Origin: Hymenobacter actinosclerus
GTDB lineage: Bacteria > Bacteroidota > Bacteroidia > Cytophagales > Hymenobacteraceae
Direction of reading: 5' to 3'
NCBI RefSeq assembly: GCF_900111515.1
Contig: NZ_FOHS01000001.1
Coordinates: 999,419 to 1,063,418, forward strand
DNA length: 64,000 bases
Below the pieces are notes generated by a model. That model had not been told where the DNA came from. It did not search any database and saw only the letters and a list, made by a program, of their open reading frames with translations. Below, in pieces: positions 57,434-64,000 of the stretch (the stretch's first letter is position 1; every line of letters begins with the position of its first letter). Position numbers and translations under genes: made by a program.

Positions 57434-58696
57434 TTGCTTCTATCGGCGCAGTACTATCATTCCGGCCGTTTGTCGCAGCATTTATTGTGGCTGGCCTCAC
57501 TTGCGGGAGTCGTAGGGCTGCTGTCTGCTAGGGCCTTGGTGGCACTCAGCCCCCTAGTAGGAGTGCTGGCGGTGCTGGCTAACCCGAACCTGCGCCACGA
57601 TATTAAAAACTACCTGCGCAATGCGGCCGCTATGCGGGCCGCGGCTTTAGTTGGGTTCTTACTGGTAAGCGGCGTTTACACCAGCGAATGGGCCGTGTGG
57701 CGTCACGAGCTATTTCGGAGCCTGACGTGGCTGGGCGTGCCGCTGGCCTTCGCCGTGGCTACGCCTCTGTCGGCAGCGCAACGCCTGAGCGTAGGCCTGG
57801 CCTTCGTTGGCGGCACGGCACTGGTAGCCCTGGCCACGCTGGCCCAGTACTTTGCCGACCCAGCCGGTGCTAATGCCGCCATCAGCATTGGCCAGAACAT
57901 GCAGGCCATCACGCGCATTTTTCATGTTCATTTTGGGCTGATGCTGTCGCAGAGTTTCTTCTGGGGGCTACTGCTGGTGCGTCACCCTCTGGCCCGGGTC
58001 TGGATGAAGGCCCTGATGCTGCTGGCTAGTATTGTGGCGGCTCTTACATTGCATATTCTCGCCTACCGTACCGGGCTGCTGGTGTTTTACACTGGGCTGG
58101 TGGCCTACACCGTGTGGCTGCTGCTGCGAGGAAGCGTAGTACTAGGAATCGGGCTGGTGCTGCTGTTGGGTATGGCACCTTTGGGCGCATATTATACCTT
58201 GGATTCAGTACGTGACCGAGTAGCTTCTACGCACTATGACATCGAGCAGTATCAATACGAGAAAGATATCAATACTTACTCCCTGTCACGCCGGCTGGTG
58301 GCCGTAAAAACGGCCAAAAATATTATTCAACAGCATTGGCTGCTAGGGGTGGGGCCCGCCGATGCTGCTGCGGCTATGAAGAGACAGTATAGCTGGCGGG
58401 ATTTTGGTTTACGACCTGAAAACTTAGTGTACGTGCACAACGAGTACCTCAGTGCGATGTTGGGTGGGGGCCTGGTAGGGCTGAGTATTTTGCTTGCTAT
58501 TCTCTGCTGGCCCCTCACGCAGGCTGTGCTACGGCGTAATCCCTACGTTTGCTTTTTCATTCTGACCCAAGCCACTGTAATGATGGTCGCCGATATTCTA
58601 AGCCTACAAATTGGCCTGAACCTCTTCGTTTTCGGTTACGGTTTCCTGGTGGTAGCAAACGAACGCAATGTCAAGCTAACGTCTTCTCCCACCTGA
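57434..58696 (+). CDS. O-antigen ligase/polymerase family protein (Wzy_C)
   Basis: A 420-residue integral membrane protein with about ten to twelve helices. The periplasmic loop block with NIIQQHWLLGVGPADAAAAM and PENLVYVHNEYLSAMLGGGLVGLSIL near 295-355 is the Wzy_C signature (VHNxYL). Such proteins ligate O-antigen or polymerise or transfer glycans at the periplasmic face. The start is TTG 57434; no in-frame ATG gives a better N-terminus. It is the last full gene of the insert. Confidence 0.85.
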   Translation: MLLSAQYYHSGRLSQHLLWLASLAGVVGLLSARALVALSPLVGVLAVLANPNLRHDIKNYLRNAAAMRAAALVGFLLVSGVYTSEWAVWRHELFRSLTWLGVPLAFAVATPLSAAQRLSVGLAFVGGTALVALATLAQYFADPAGANAAISIGQNMQAITRIFHVHFGLMLSQSFFWGLLLVRHPLARVWMKALMLLASIVAALTLHILAYRTGLLVFYTGLVAYTVWLLLRGSVVLGIGLVLLLGMAPLGAYYTLDSVRDRVASTHYDIEQYQYEKDINTYSLSRRLVAVKTAKNIIQQHWLLGVGPADAAAAMKRQYSWRDFGLRPENLVYVHNEYLSAMLGGGLVGLSILLAILCWPLTQAVLRRNPYVCFFILTQATVMMVADILSLQIGLNLFVFGYGFLVVANERNVKLTSSPT

Positions 58697-58759
58697 CGAT
58701 ACCATTCTGCCTGCCAGGTATTCGTTTCCTGAATTTACCGTCTGGCTACTACTGCTAAA

Positions 58760-58866
58760 CAAAGGCCGGCTACGACGAAATCTGGGAAAAGCTGGGCCAG
58801 CAGAAATCGGCCGAGAAGACGGCGGCCCTGATGGTGGGTTACCTGCGCGAGCCGAAGACGGCGTAG
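58760..58866 (+). pseudogene. Truncated second lpxB 3' end
   Basis: The frame reads TKAGYDEIWEKLGQQKSAEK then TAALMVGYLREPKTA and stops at TAG 58864-58866. It matches the last 30 codons of the intact lpxB (KAGYEELWEKLGQQKSAEKA then AALMVGYLQG): 79 of 86 DNA bases are the same, and the end differs (LREPKTA against LQG). It has no start codon and no upstream coding frame. It is either the displaced original end of lpxB or the tail brought in with the insert. Confidence 0.85.
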
Positions 58867-58925
58867 TAAACCCTGCACGTTAGTGAGCTCCCGACACTAT
58901 TTGGGCCACTCAATGGAATTTGCCT

Positions 58926-58989
58926 TAAACTAAAACGGGCAAGTGGCTTCCCCGAAATTTCAGGGAAGCCACTTGCCCGTTTTAGTTTA
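58926..58989. terminator. 27-base perfect hairpin between lpxB remnant and zinc-ribbon operon
   Basis: TAAACTAAAACGGGCAAGTG then GCTTCCC pairs perfectly with its complement across a ten-base loop CGAAATTTCA. A/T-rich ends on both sides make it a likely bidirectional terminator; the stop codon of the minus-strand gene at 58987 is inside the right arm. Confidence 0.88.
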
Positions 58990-61056
58990 CGACGACTTGT
59001 CAGCCAGAGCCAATTCGAGCATGTAGGCCACCGAACTGCTGTAGCCGTTGGTATTGGCGAGCAGTGTGGTAAGGTCGGCGCGGGCGGCTTTGCGCCAGGG
59101 AGCGTGCTGGCTCAGGTGGCCCAGCAGCACCACGGCCCACTGTCGGCCTAGTTCGGTAGCTTGGTCGTCTTGGGCTATCTGCACCAGTACGCTTCGCAGC
59201 CGGCTGATGAGAGAGGCGGGCAGGGGCGCGAGCAAAGCCAGCAGAGCGGTCCGCCCCACCGGGTCGTCTTCGCCCCGGCCCACAGTTTTCAACATGTCTT
59301 CCAAGTGCCGCCGCACCTCGTGCGAGTGCTTATTCATCTCAAAGAGGTTGTATTCCTCCCAACGCGCCGCCAGCGCTTCCTGCTTCTCAAACCCCGTTAC
59401 CAGATACTCCACAAATGCCTCTGCCGATCCAAAATACGCGGTGGCTCCGCGCTTGGTAAATCCCAGGCGCGAGCCCGGGTCGTTGGGAGTGCCATAGTAC
59501 CAGCTGGTCAGTTTGTTGAAAACCTCCTTCTGAATTTTAGGGGGAGCATCGCCCACCTGCACAATGTCGCGCAGAAACTGATGCAGCCGTAACCGCTCGG
59601 CGTGGGGCGCCGCCGCGAGCCAGTACGTAACCATGTTTAGCAGACCAGGACAGGCTCCTTCGGGGGCGGTGCGCAGGTTATCGAAAAGCAGCTGCATAGG
59701 CAGGGCCTGTTGCTCCAGCAAGGCCCGGAGTGCCGGCAGCTTATCAAACAGGAACAGGTCACGCTCAATCAGGTCCTGGGCCAGCTCCCGAACATCGCCG
59801 GGCGGCAGTGCAGGCCAGCCAAGGATAGAGTTGATGTAGGAGCAGTCCTGCCCAAACCTGTATGTGCTGGGGTCGGCTACCGTCTCGCGTAGTAATTCGC
59901 GGGCATCGCCGGGCTCCAAGTTGAGCACCCGCATATTTTGCAGCGCCCCCCGCAGCTCTTCCGACAGGTCGGTGCGCCGCCGCAGCGGCTGCAGAAAGGG
60001 CCGGAGTCGCAGGTGCGGCAGCCCGCGGCGCAGCATAAGGCTGAACAGCGTGACCAGCCGTTGGTCGTCGAATTCTGCTAATAGAGGGCCCAGTTCAAAT
60101 TCCTGATCTGTTTTCAGCAGCACCAGGGCCGCGGCAAACTGCCGGCGGGGGCTGCGCAAGGCCGCGTGCAACGGGTCGGGTAGGGCCGCTGCCAAGGCCA
60201 CTCCAAAGGCCAGGTCGTCGTCGCCGGTGGTCAGCGCCTCGGCCGGAATGGGTTCGGATTGCCGGCCCCAAGCCGTGGCCAGCAACGCGAGCCCTACCGC
60301 CGCTTCGAGCGGCAGCTGATCCTTTATCGCGTAAAGGGCGGAGCGGAGCTCAGTATCATAAACTCGAAAATGCAGGTTGGCCAGAAAGTGCCAATGGCTC
60401 ATAACCAGGGCTGCTTCCAGGCGCAGGGCTGCATCGTCCAGCGTCAGGGCCGCGTGCGCCAGCTCAATATCAGGGTGGTAAGCCTCGTCGTAGGCAGTTG
60501 GCTCCAGGGCCCAGATGCGCAGGCGGGCCAGCGCGGCCAGCGTCCGGGTTCTACTGAAGGGCGAGTTGAGGCGAGTTTCAAGTAGCTTTTCGGCCTCGGT
60601 AGTGCCTTGGTGCGGCGGTAGCTGCAGGGCCTGCAGCTGGTCGTCGGGCAGAGGCAGCAGGGGTAGCAGGTGCGCTTCGAGTGCCTGGGCCCAGCCCCGC
60701 TGCCGGAGTTGGCTTTCGGCCCGCACGAGGTCGTCGATATGGCGCTCGATTATTATTGCGTGGCGCTGGTAGAGGCGGTTGAAATGGTCGGCCTGCTCGG
60801 CAGGCATGGCCGCCAGCCGCTCGGGTATCACAAACTGGTCAGAGCCCAGATGCTTGAGCCAGCGGGCGGCTCCGTACCGCTCGTCGGGCACTAGGCCGGC
60901 CCCACACTGGCGGCAGTAATTGCCCTCGGGCGTTAGTTCGGTGCACCAATGGCAGCGTTTTTCGCGGCGCACAGCGTGGCCACAGCGGCCGCACAGGTCG
61001 CCGGGTTTCCAGTCGGGGGGCTGTACCTGACTGCAATTCTCACAAGTAGCACGCAT
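58987..61056 (-). CDS. Large helical protein with N-terminal double zinc ribbon
   Basis: A 689-residue protein with no recognised family. Residues 5-53 carry four CxxC pairs (CENC, CGRC, CHWC, CRQC) with the line PPDWKPGDLCGRCG, making two zinc ribbons. The next segment, CRQCGAGLVPDERYGAARWL then FVIPERLAAMPAEQADHFNRLY, is similar to the C-terminal half of the 190-residue neighbour (CRNCGAVFVPVAE, DIPRRLAEATAEDKDQMWGR). Residues 100-689 are almost entirely helical and Leu/Ala-rich, suggesting HEAT- or ARM-like repeats (EELRGALQNMRVLNLEPGDAR and others). No membrane segment. It is 27 bases behind the neighbour and very likely cotranscribed. Function unknown. Confidence 0.7.
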   Translation of the reverse strand: MRATCENCSQVQPPDWKPGDLCGRCGHAVRREKRCHWCTELTPEGNYCRQCGAGLVPDERYGAARWLKHLGSDQFVIPERLAAMPAEQADHFNRLYQRHAIIIERHIDDLVRAESQLRQRGWAQALEAHLLPLLPLPDDQLQALQLPPHQGTTEAEKLLETRLNSPFSRTRTLAALARLRIWALEPTAYDEAYHPDIELAHAALTLDDAALRLEAALVMSHWHFLANLHFRVYDTELRSALYAIKDQLPLEAAVGLALLATAWGRQSEPIPAEALTTGDDDLAFGVALAAALPDPLHAALRSPRRQFAAALVLLKTDQEFELGPLLAEFDDQRLVTLFSLMLRRGLPHLRLRPFLQPLRRRTDLSEELRGALQNMRVLNLEPGDARELLRETVADPSTYRFGQDCSYINSILGWPALPPGDVRELAQDLIERDLFLFDKLPALRALLEQQALPMQLLFDNLRTAPEGACPGLLNMVTYWLAAAPHAERLRLHQFLRDIVQVGDAPPKIQKEVFNKLTSWYYGTPNDPGSRLGFTKRGATAYFGSAEAFVEYLVTGFEKQEALAARWEEYNLFEMNKHSHEVRRHLEDMLKTVGRGEDDPVGRTALLALLAPLPASLISRLRSVLVQIAQDDQATELGRQWAVVLLGHLSQHAPWRKAARADLTTLLANTNGYSSSVAYMLELALADKSS

Positions 61057-61083
61057 TATATTCCGGGCTTCAGCTGCTTAACA

Positions 61084-61656
61084 TCAGATGCGGGCCCGGC
61101 GGACGCGACCCCACATCTGGTCTTTGTCTTCGGCCGTAGCTTCGGCCAGCCGGCGCGGAATATCATCCTTGGCCAACCCGTCGCGGCGTAGCAGCAGGGC
61201 CAGGGGCAGTTCGGCTACCGGCACGAAAACGGCCCCGCAGTTGCGGCAGCGGCGCCCGGGGCCGCTGGCCCCGCACCAGAAGCACTGCTCTATTGGTTCG
61301 GCCTGCCGGCCGCAGTTCACGCACAGGTCGCCGGGGGTGTAGTCTTTGGGCTGCTTGTAGTTGCAGCTGGCGCAAAACACGGCATCGGAAGAGTCCACGT
61401 TGATGGTCGGGGTCACCACCGCAGTCGGTATTGGGGCTTCGGTGGCTACGGCCGTTGGCACGGCCCACTCCAGTACCCGCGTGGCCACGGCCGGATCGAG
61501 TTCGGGCAGCAGTTCGAGCAGCGTGAGCACGGTGCCCACTTCGGCGAAACTGGCGCGGCTGCTAACGCCCATTCCGACCAGGCTGGTGAGTTGGTCGTCA
61601 GTCAGGCCTTTGGCCTTGAGAATGTTGCGTTCTAGTAGGGTGAAATCGGAATCCAT
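61084..61656 (-). CDS. Double-zinc-ribbon protein, first gene of the operon
   Basis: A 190-residue protein. The N-terminal 70 residues are helical (LLERNILKAKGLTDDQLTSLV, MGVSSRASFAEVGTVLTLLELLPE) with a helix-hairpin-helix-like feel. A Thr/Pro/Val linker (about 70-92) leads to two zinc ribbons with CASC, CVNC, CFWC and CRNC; PKDYTPGDLCVNCG recurs as PPDWKPGDLCGRCG in the next gene. The last part DIPRRLAEATAEDKDQMWGRVRRARI is again shared. The start is ATG 61656. The two proteins may form one complex or act on one target. No known family. Confidence 0.7.
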   Translation of the reverse strand: MDSDFTLLERNILKAKGLTDDQLTSLVGMGVSSRASFAEVGTVLTLLELLPELDPAVATRVLEWAVPTAVATEAPIPTAVVTPTINVDSSDAVFCASCNYKQPKDYTPGDLCVNCGRQAEPIEQCFWCGASGPGRRCRNCGAVFVPVAELPLALLLRRDGLAKDDIPRRLAEATAEDKDQMWGRVRRARI

Positions 61657-61851
61657 AAACAAGATAAATACTAGGTGGAAGATCAGAAAGGTAGGTAAAA
61701 GCAGGTCAGCAGCAGATGCCATCTTTCAGCTAAAATTGGCCGGAGCCATGGCAGCGGGCTTGGCATTTAAAGTTTGTCGTTGCGGGTGAAATGGGAGCGC
61801 CCTATCTTGTTGACCACTTGCTGGTTCAAGCGGCTGTGTAATTACTCGTTT

Positions 61852-63043
61852 ATGAAGGCTTTCTATCTGCTTTTGGCCCTGGCCCTGCCGGCCGCGCCTA
61901 CGGCTACGGCGCAAGGCCTGGCTTCATCAACAAGCCTGAAAAATACTCCGCCGCACTCCCCCAAAACTACCAACGAGCTGTACCGGGCGGCGGAAGAAGC
62001 GGCCCGGCGCAACGAGCCACGACTAGCGCTTCGACAGTTGAAGCAGGCCGTAGCCAGCGGGTATATCAAGGCCGGGAGTATCGAAGAAAACCCCATTTTC
62101 GCGCCGTTGCACAACCAAAGCGCTTGGCCCCGCCTGCTCAACCAGGCCCGCGTCCGCCAGCAGCAGCACGAGGCGACTTTCGACCCCCAGCTGCTGGCGC
62201 TGATTAAAAAAATCCACTACCAGGACCAACACTACCGCAGGATAGCCACGGCGGCCGAGCGGCAGTACGGCGTGGATTCGCCCCAGGCCCAAGCGGCTGA
62301 CCGCGAACAGAGTAAGCTTGACCCCCAGCTTATCCGGCAAGTCGACAGCCTGATTGCTATTCACGGCTACCCTGGGAAAAGGCTGGTGGGTGGTTACCAA
62401 ACTGATGTAGCCTTTTTCGTTATACAGCACAATCCCGATGAAAAGTATCTGCCGCTGCTTACTGCTGCCGCTGAGAAAGGTGATATCAGGCCATCGGAGC
62501 TAGCCATCTTCACCGACCGCATCAGGGCACGGAAAGGAGAAAAACAGATTTATGGCTCCCAATTAGGGCCGGCCGTGAAGGGCAAGTACACGCTCGACCC
62601 CATCGAAGACGAACCCAACGTAAACGGGCGGCGGGCGGCGGTGGGTTTGGAGCCGCTGGAAGACTACTTGAGCAAATACTACAACATAGCCTACCAGGTG
62701 CCCACCGCCACCCATAACCCCAACCCGCCCGAACTTTACACCCAGCCCCACACCGACAAGTCGCCGGTGGAGCCCATTGGCGGCTACGAAGCCATCTATG
62801 CCCGCCTGCAATACCCGGCCGAAGCCACGCCAGAAAAACATCAGCGGTAAGATTACGGTGCAACTTACCATCGACCCCCAGGGGGTGCCGCAGAACGTAG
62901 CCGTGGTGCAGGGCCTCGGGGCCGGCTGCGACGAAGAAGCCCTGCGCGTTATGCATGCCGCCCGCTTCACCAACACCAGTGGCCAGGACCATGAGATTCG
63001 GATGCGGCTCCCGTTTCCGTACGTGGCGGCGGCGGGAAAGTAA
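61852..63043 (+). pseudogene. Frameshifted DUF6624/TonB-C-like secreted protein
   Basis: The frame from ATG 61852 gives a signal peptide (FYLLLALALPAAPTATAQ), a helical region, then a DUF6624-like block (DPQLLALIKKIHYQDQHYRR, GYQTDVAFFVIQHNPDEKYL) and PVEPIGGYEAIYARLQYPAEA, and it stops early at 62848-62850. One base later in frame (around A 62827) the rest RQKNISGKITVQLTIDPQGV and GAGCDEEALRVMHAARF is a TonB C-terminal domain. Joining them gives YPAEA-RQKNISGK, the usual TonB_C pattern. So one extra base breaks the gene, or there is a sequencing error. Intact length would be about 396 residues. Confidence 0.75.
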
Positions 63044-63086
63044 GCCGTTTTGGTTGGGTGGCCCCAGTAGTCACCCGACCTGCTTG

Positions 63087-63752
63087 CTACCGCACCGTTA
63101 CCAGCTCCGGGCTTTCCAGCATCCGGACGGGCGAAATCGCCCGCTCATTCAGCGGCAGCTGCCTGCCGTACCGCTCGCGCATTTTGGCCTGCACGGCCGG
63201 GTGAGAGAGGTCGAACTCGCGGAGCCGCTGGAGCTGGCCGATTTCGCGGCCAGTGGCCTGCTGGTACATCTTCCAGATGAGTTCTGAACAATAGATGCGC
63301 TCATCCGACCAGCCGAAATACAGGTCGTAGTCGCGGCCCCGGTACTGCTCGCCGGCAGCCCGCAACTTGCGCAGTACGGGCGGCGTGAGCACCGTTACGG
63401 CGTCGCGCAGGCGCTTTACCACGAACTGCCCGTCTTTTCCCCGGGCCACCCAGGCCGCCAGAGACGTTTCGCTCACCGGCTGCACGGCCTCGAACACGCG
63501 CCACTCGCCGTTTTTTTGAAACAGGATGCCGCAATGGCTGTAGGCCGAGTGCGTAGCCAGTTGAATAGCTTTACTCTGGGCGGATTGGGACGTCTGGAAA
63601 ATCAGGTCGCCATCGTGCAGCCGGGGAATGATGGTCGCTACAGTTTGGGTCGCAGCTTCAGTAGTTTGATAACGCTTAAAATGGCGCGCGGCGCGTGGGT
63701 AAGCGGCCACCGCAAGGGCGAATAGCAAGGACAGCAGTAACACTCGGCGCAT
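63087..63752 (-). CDS. YiiX/YebB-like NlpC/P60-superfamily cysteine hydrolase
   Basis: A 221-residue exported protein. A signal peptide or anchor at 1-21 (LLLSLLFALAVAAYP) is followed by a permuted papain-like domain. The conserved HDGDLIFQTSQSAQSKAIQLATHSAYSHCGILF near 46-78 has the catalytic His in SHCGI. Cys near 168 in ERIYCSELIWKMY and the FGWSDERIYC block complete the Cys/His site of YiiX. Substrates are unknown (peptide or lipid amide). ATG 63752 chosen. Converges on the frameshifted gene with 43 bases between. Confidence 0.85.
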   Translation of the reverse strand: MRRVLLLSLLFALAVAAYPRAARHFKRYQTTEAATQTVATIIPRLHDGDLIFQTSQSAQSKAIQLATHSAYSHCGILFQKNGEWRVFEAVQPVSETSLAAWVARGKDGQFVVKRLRDAVTVLTPPVLRKLRAAGEQYRGRDYDLYFGWSDERIYCSELIWKMYQQATGREIGQLQRLREFDLSHPAVQAKMRERYGRQLPLNERAISPVRMLESPELVTVR

Positions 63753-64000
63753 GGTGGTTTGGATAAAAGTGAAGAACGGGCAAGTGAAATCCGGCAAATT
63801 TTACAAGCTTACTCCTCAGTATCGGCGCAATAGTTAGGGGTTTTTGCTTTAAAGGCGGCTATCAATCTCACACTACTGATAGGGGCTTTCAGCCGTGATT
63901 CAAATGCTCGAAGTCGCCGCTAAAAAGTAAACCCGATGCCGGCCTCACGGCCAACATCGGGCAAAAAACCAGGCTAACACTCGCTTACGTCAGCATGCCG
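63753..64000. other. Right-edge region, no gene
   Basis: No gene is supported in these 248 bases apart from the terminator at 63932-63961. The DNA near 63790-63930 is AT-richer than the average. Confidence 0.5.
63932..63961 (-). terminator. Hairpin, terminator for a minus-strand gene to the right
   Basis: CCCGATG..GGCC / GGCC..CATCGGG with loop TCAC. On the minus strand it is followed by TTTACTTTTTA, so it would end a transcript coming from beyond 64000. Confidence 0.6.

Larger units (their letters stand above)
56296..58759. other. AT-richer surface-polysaccharide insert at the lpxB 3' end
   Basis: This 2.46 kb segment holds a methyltransferase and an O-antigen ligase in visibly AT-richer DNA than its surroundings. 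It is bounded by two direct copies of the lpxB 3' end (56202-56287 and 58761-58846, 79 of 86 bases identical). This is what an insertion by recombination into the lpxB tail would leave. No integrase, transposase or terminal repeat is seen. Confidence 0.65.

Noticed and set aside
56296..58759. Insert as an insertion sequence or integron cassette
   Set aside because: No transposase, integrase, attC-like or terminal inverted repeat is visible; the flanks are copies of lpxB only.
62827..62842. Programmed +1 frameshifting in the TonB-C gene
   Set aside because: The GAAAAAC stretch is not a known slippery site and the best protein junction is upstream of it, so a mutation or read error is simpler.

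Overview
The window looks like chromosomal DNA of a GC-rich Bacteroidota, most probably a Hymenobacter-like member of the Cytophagales. I infer this from three things. The gene content is typical: parA/parB/DUF5683/dapB/lepB cluster, DUF3822-coaD pair, PUR-like DUF3276 protein, six-S1-domain RpsA, LpxB and KdsA. Promoters carry the Bacteroidota -7 box TAnnTTTG instead of a sigma70 box. The proteins are GC-rich, with AT-richer exceptions. There is no phage, insertion sequence, CRISPR array or rRNA operon; one tRNA (Cys, GCA) is present.

Layout. 1-8.5 kb: smpB, a CgeB-like glycosyltransferase, an NlpC/P60 peptidase, an HNH nuclease, an alpha/beta hydrolase, a DUF3298 lipoprotein, a fatty acid desaturase and a DUF58 protein. 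8.8-20.5 kb: DUF3276, ychF, a run of tiny proteins, an AlkA-like glycosylase, two phosphoesterases, a Na+/H+ antiporter, threonine aldolase, two NUDIX proteins, coaD and DUF3822. 20.6-30 kb: a RecD-like helicase, DUF1573 and DUF423 proteins, YggS, an AT-rich secreted protein with a Cys-rich tail, rpsA, tRNA-Cys and a cyanophycin synthetase. 30-35 kb: a coiled-coil membrane protein, two methyltransferases, kdsA, apaG and ung. 35-40.6 kb: on the minus strand parA, a small protein, parB, DUF5683, dapB and lepB. 40.7-54.4 kb: an oligopeptide-binding lipoprotein, an SDR, a DUF885 peptidase, DUF4126, a Dph6-like enzyme, a DCC protein, an oxidoreductase, an FAD protein, hldD and a BtuF/FecCD pair. 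54.5-64 kb: a PTPS-like enzyme, lpxB, an AT-richer surface-polysaccharide insert (methyltransferase and O-antigen ligase) that ends in a second copy of the lpxB 3' end, a two-gene operon of paired double-zinc-ribbon proteins, a frameshifted DUF6624/TonB-like gene and a YiiX-like hydrolase.

Envelope functions recur: KdsA, HldD and LpxB supply Kdo, heptose and lipid A, and the insert adds a polymer ligase. LepB and many lipoproteins belong to export. Ung and the AlkA-like enzyme repair bases; ParA/ParB segregate the chromosome.

The most unusual structural trait is the intergenic DNA. At least twelve kinds of short word, several with a period of 7-9 bases, sit there as long inverted pairs, often around a terminator. 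Different stem types share the loop word CGTTnAACG. The strongest candidates for something undescribed are the lpxB-tail insert, the paired zinc-ribbon operon beside it, and this repeat system. All calls are from reading the sequence; no database search was run.
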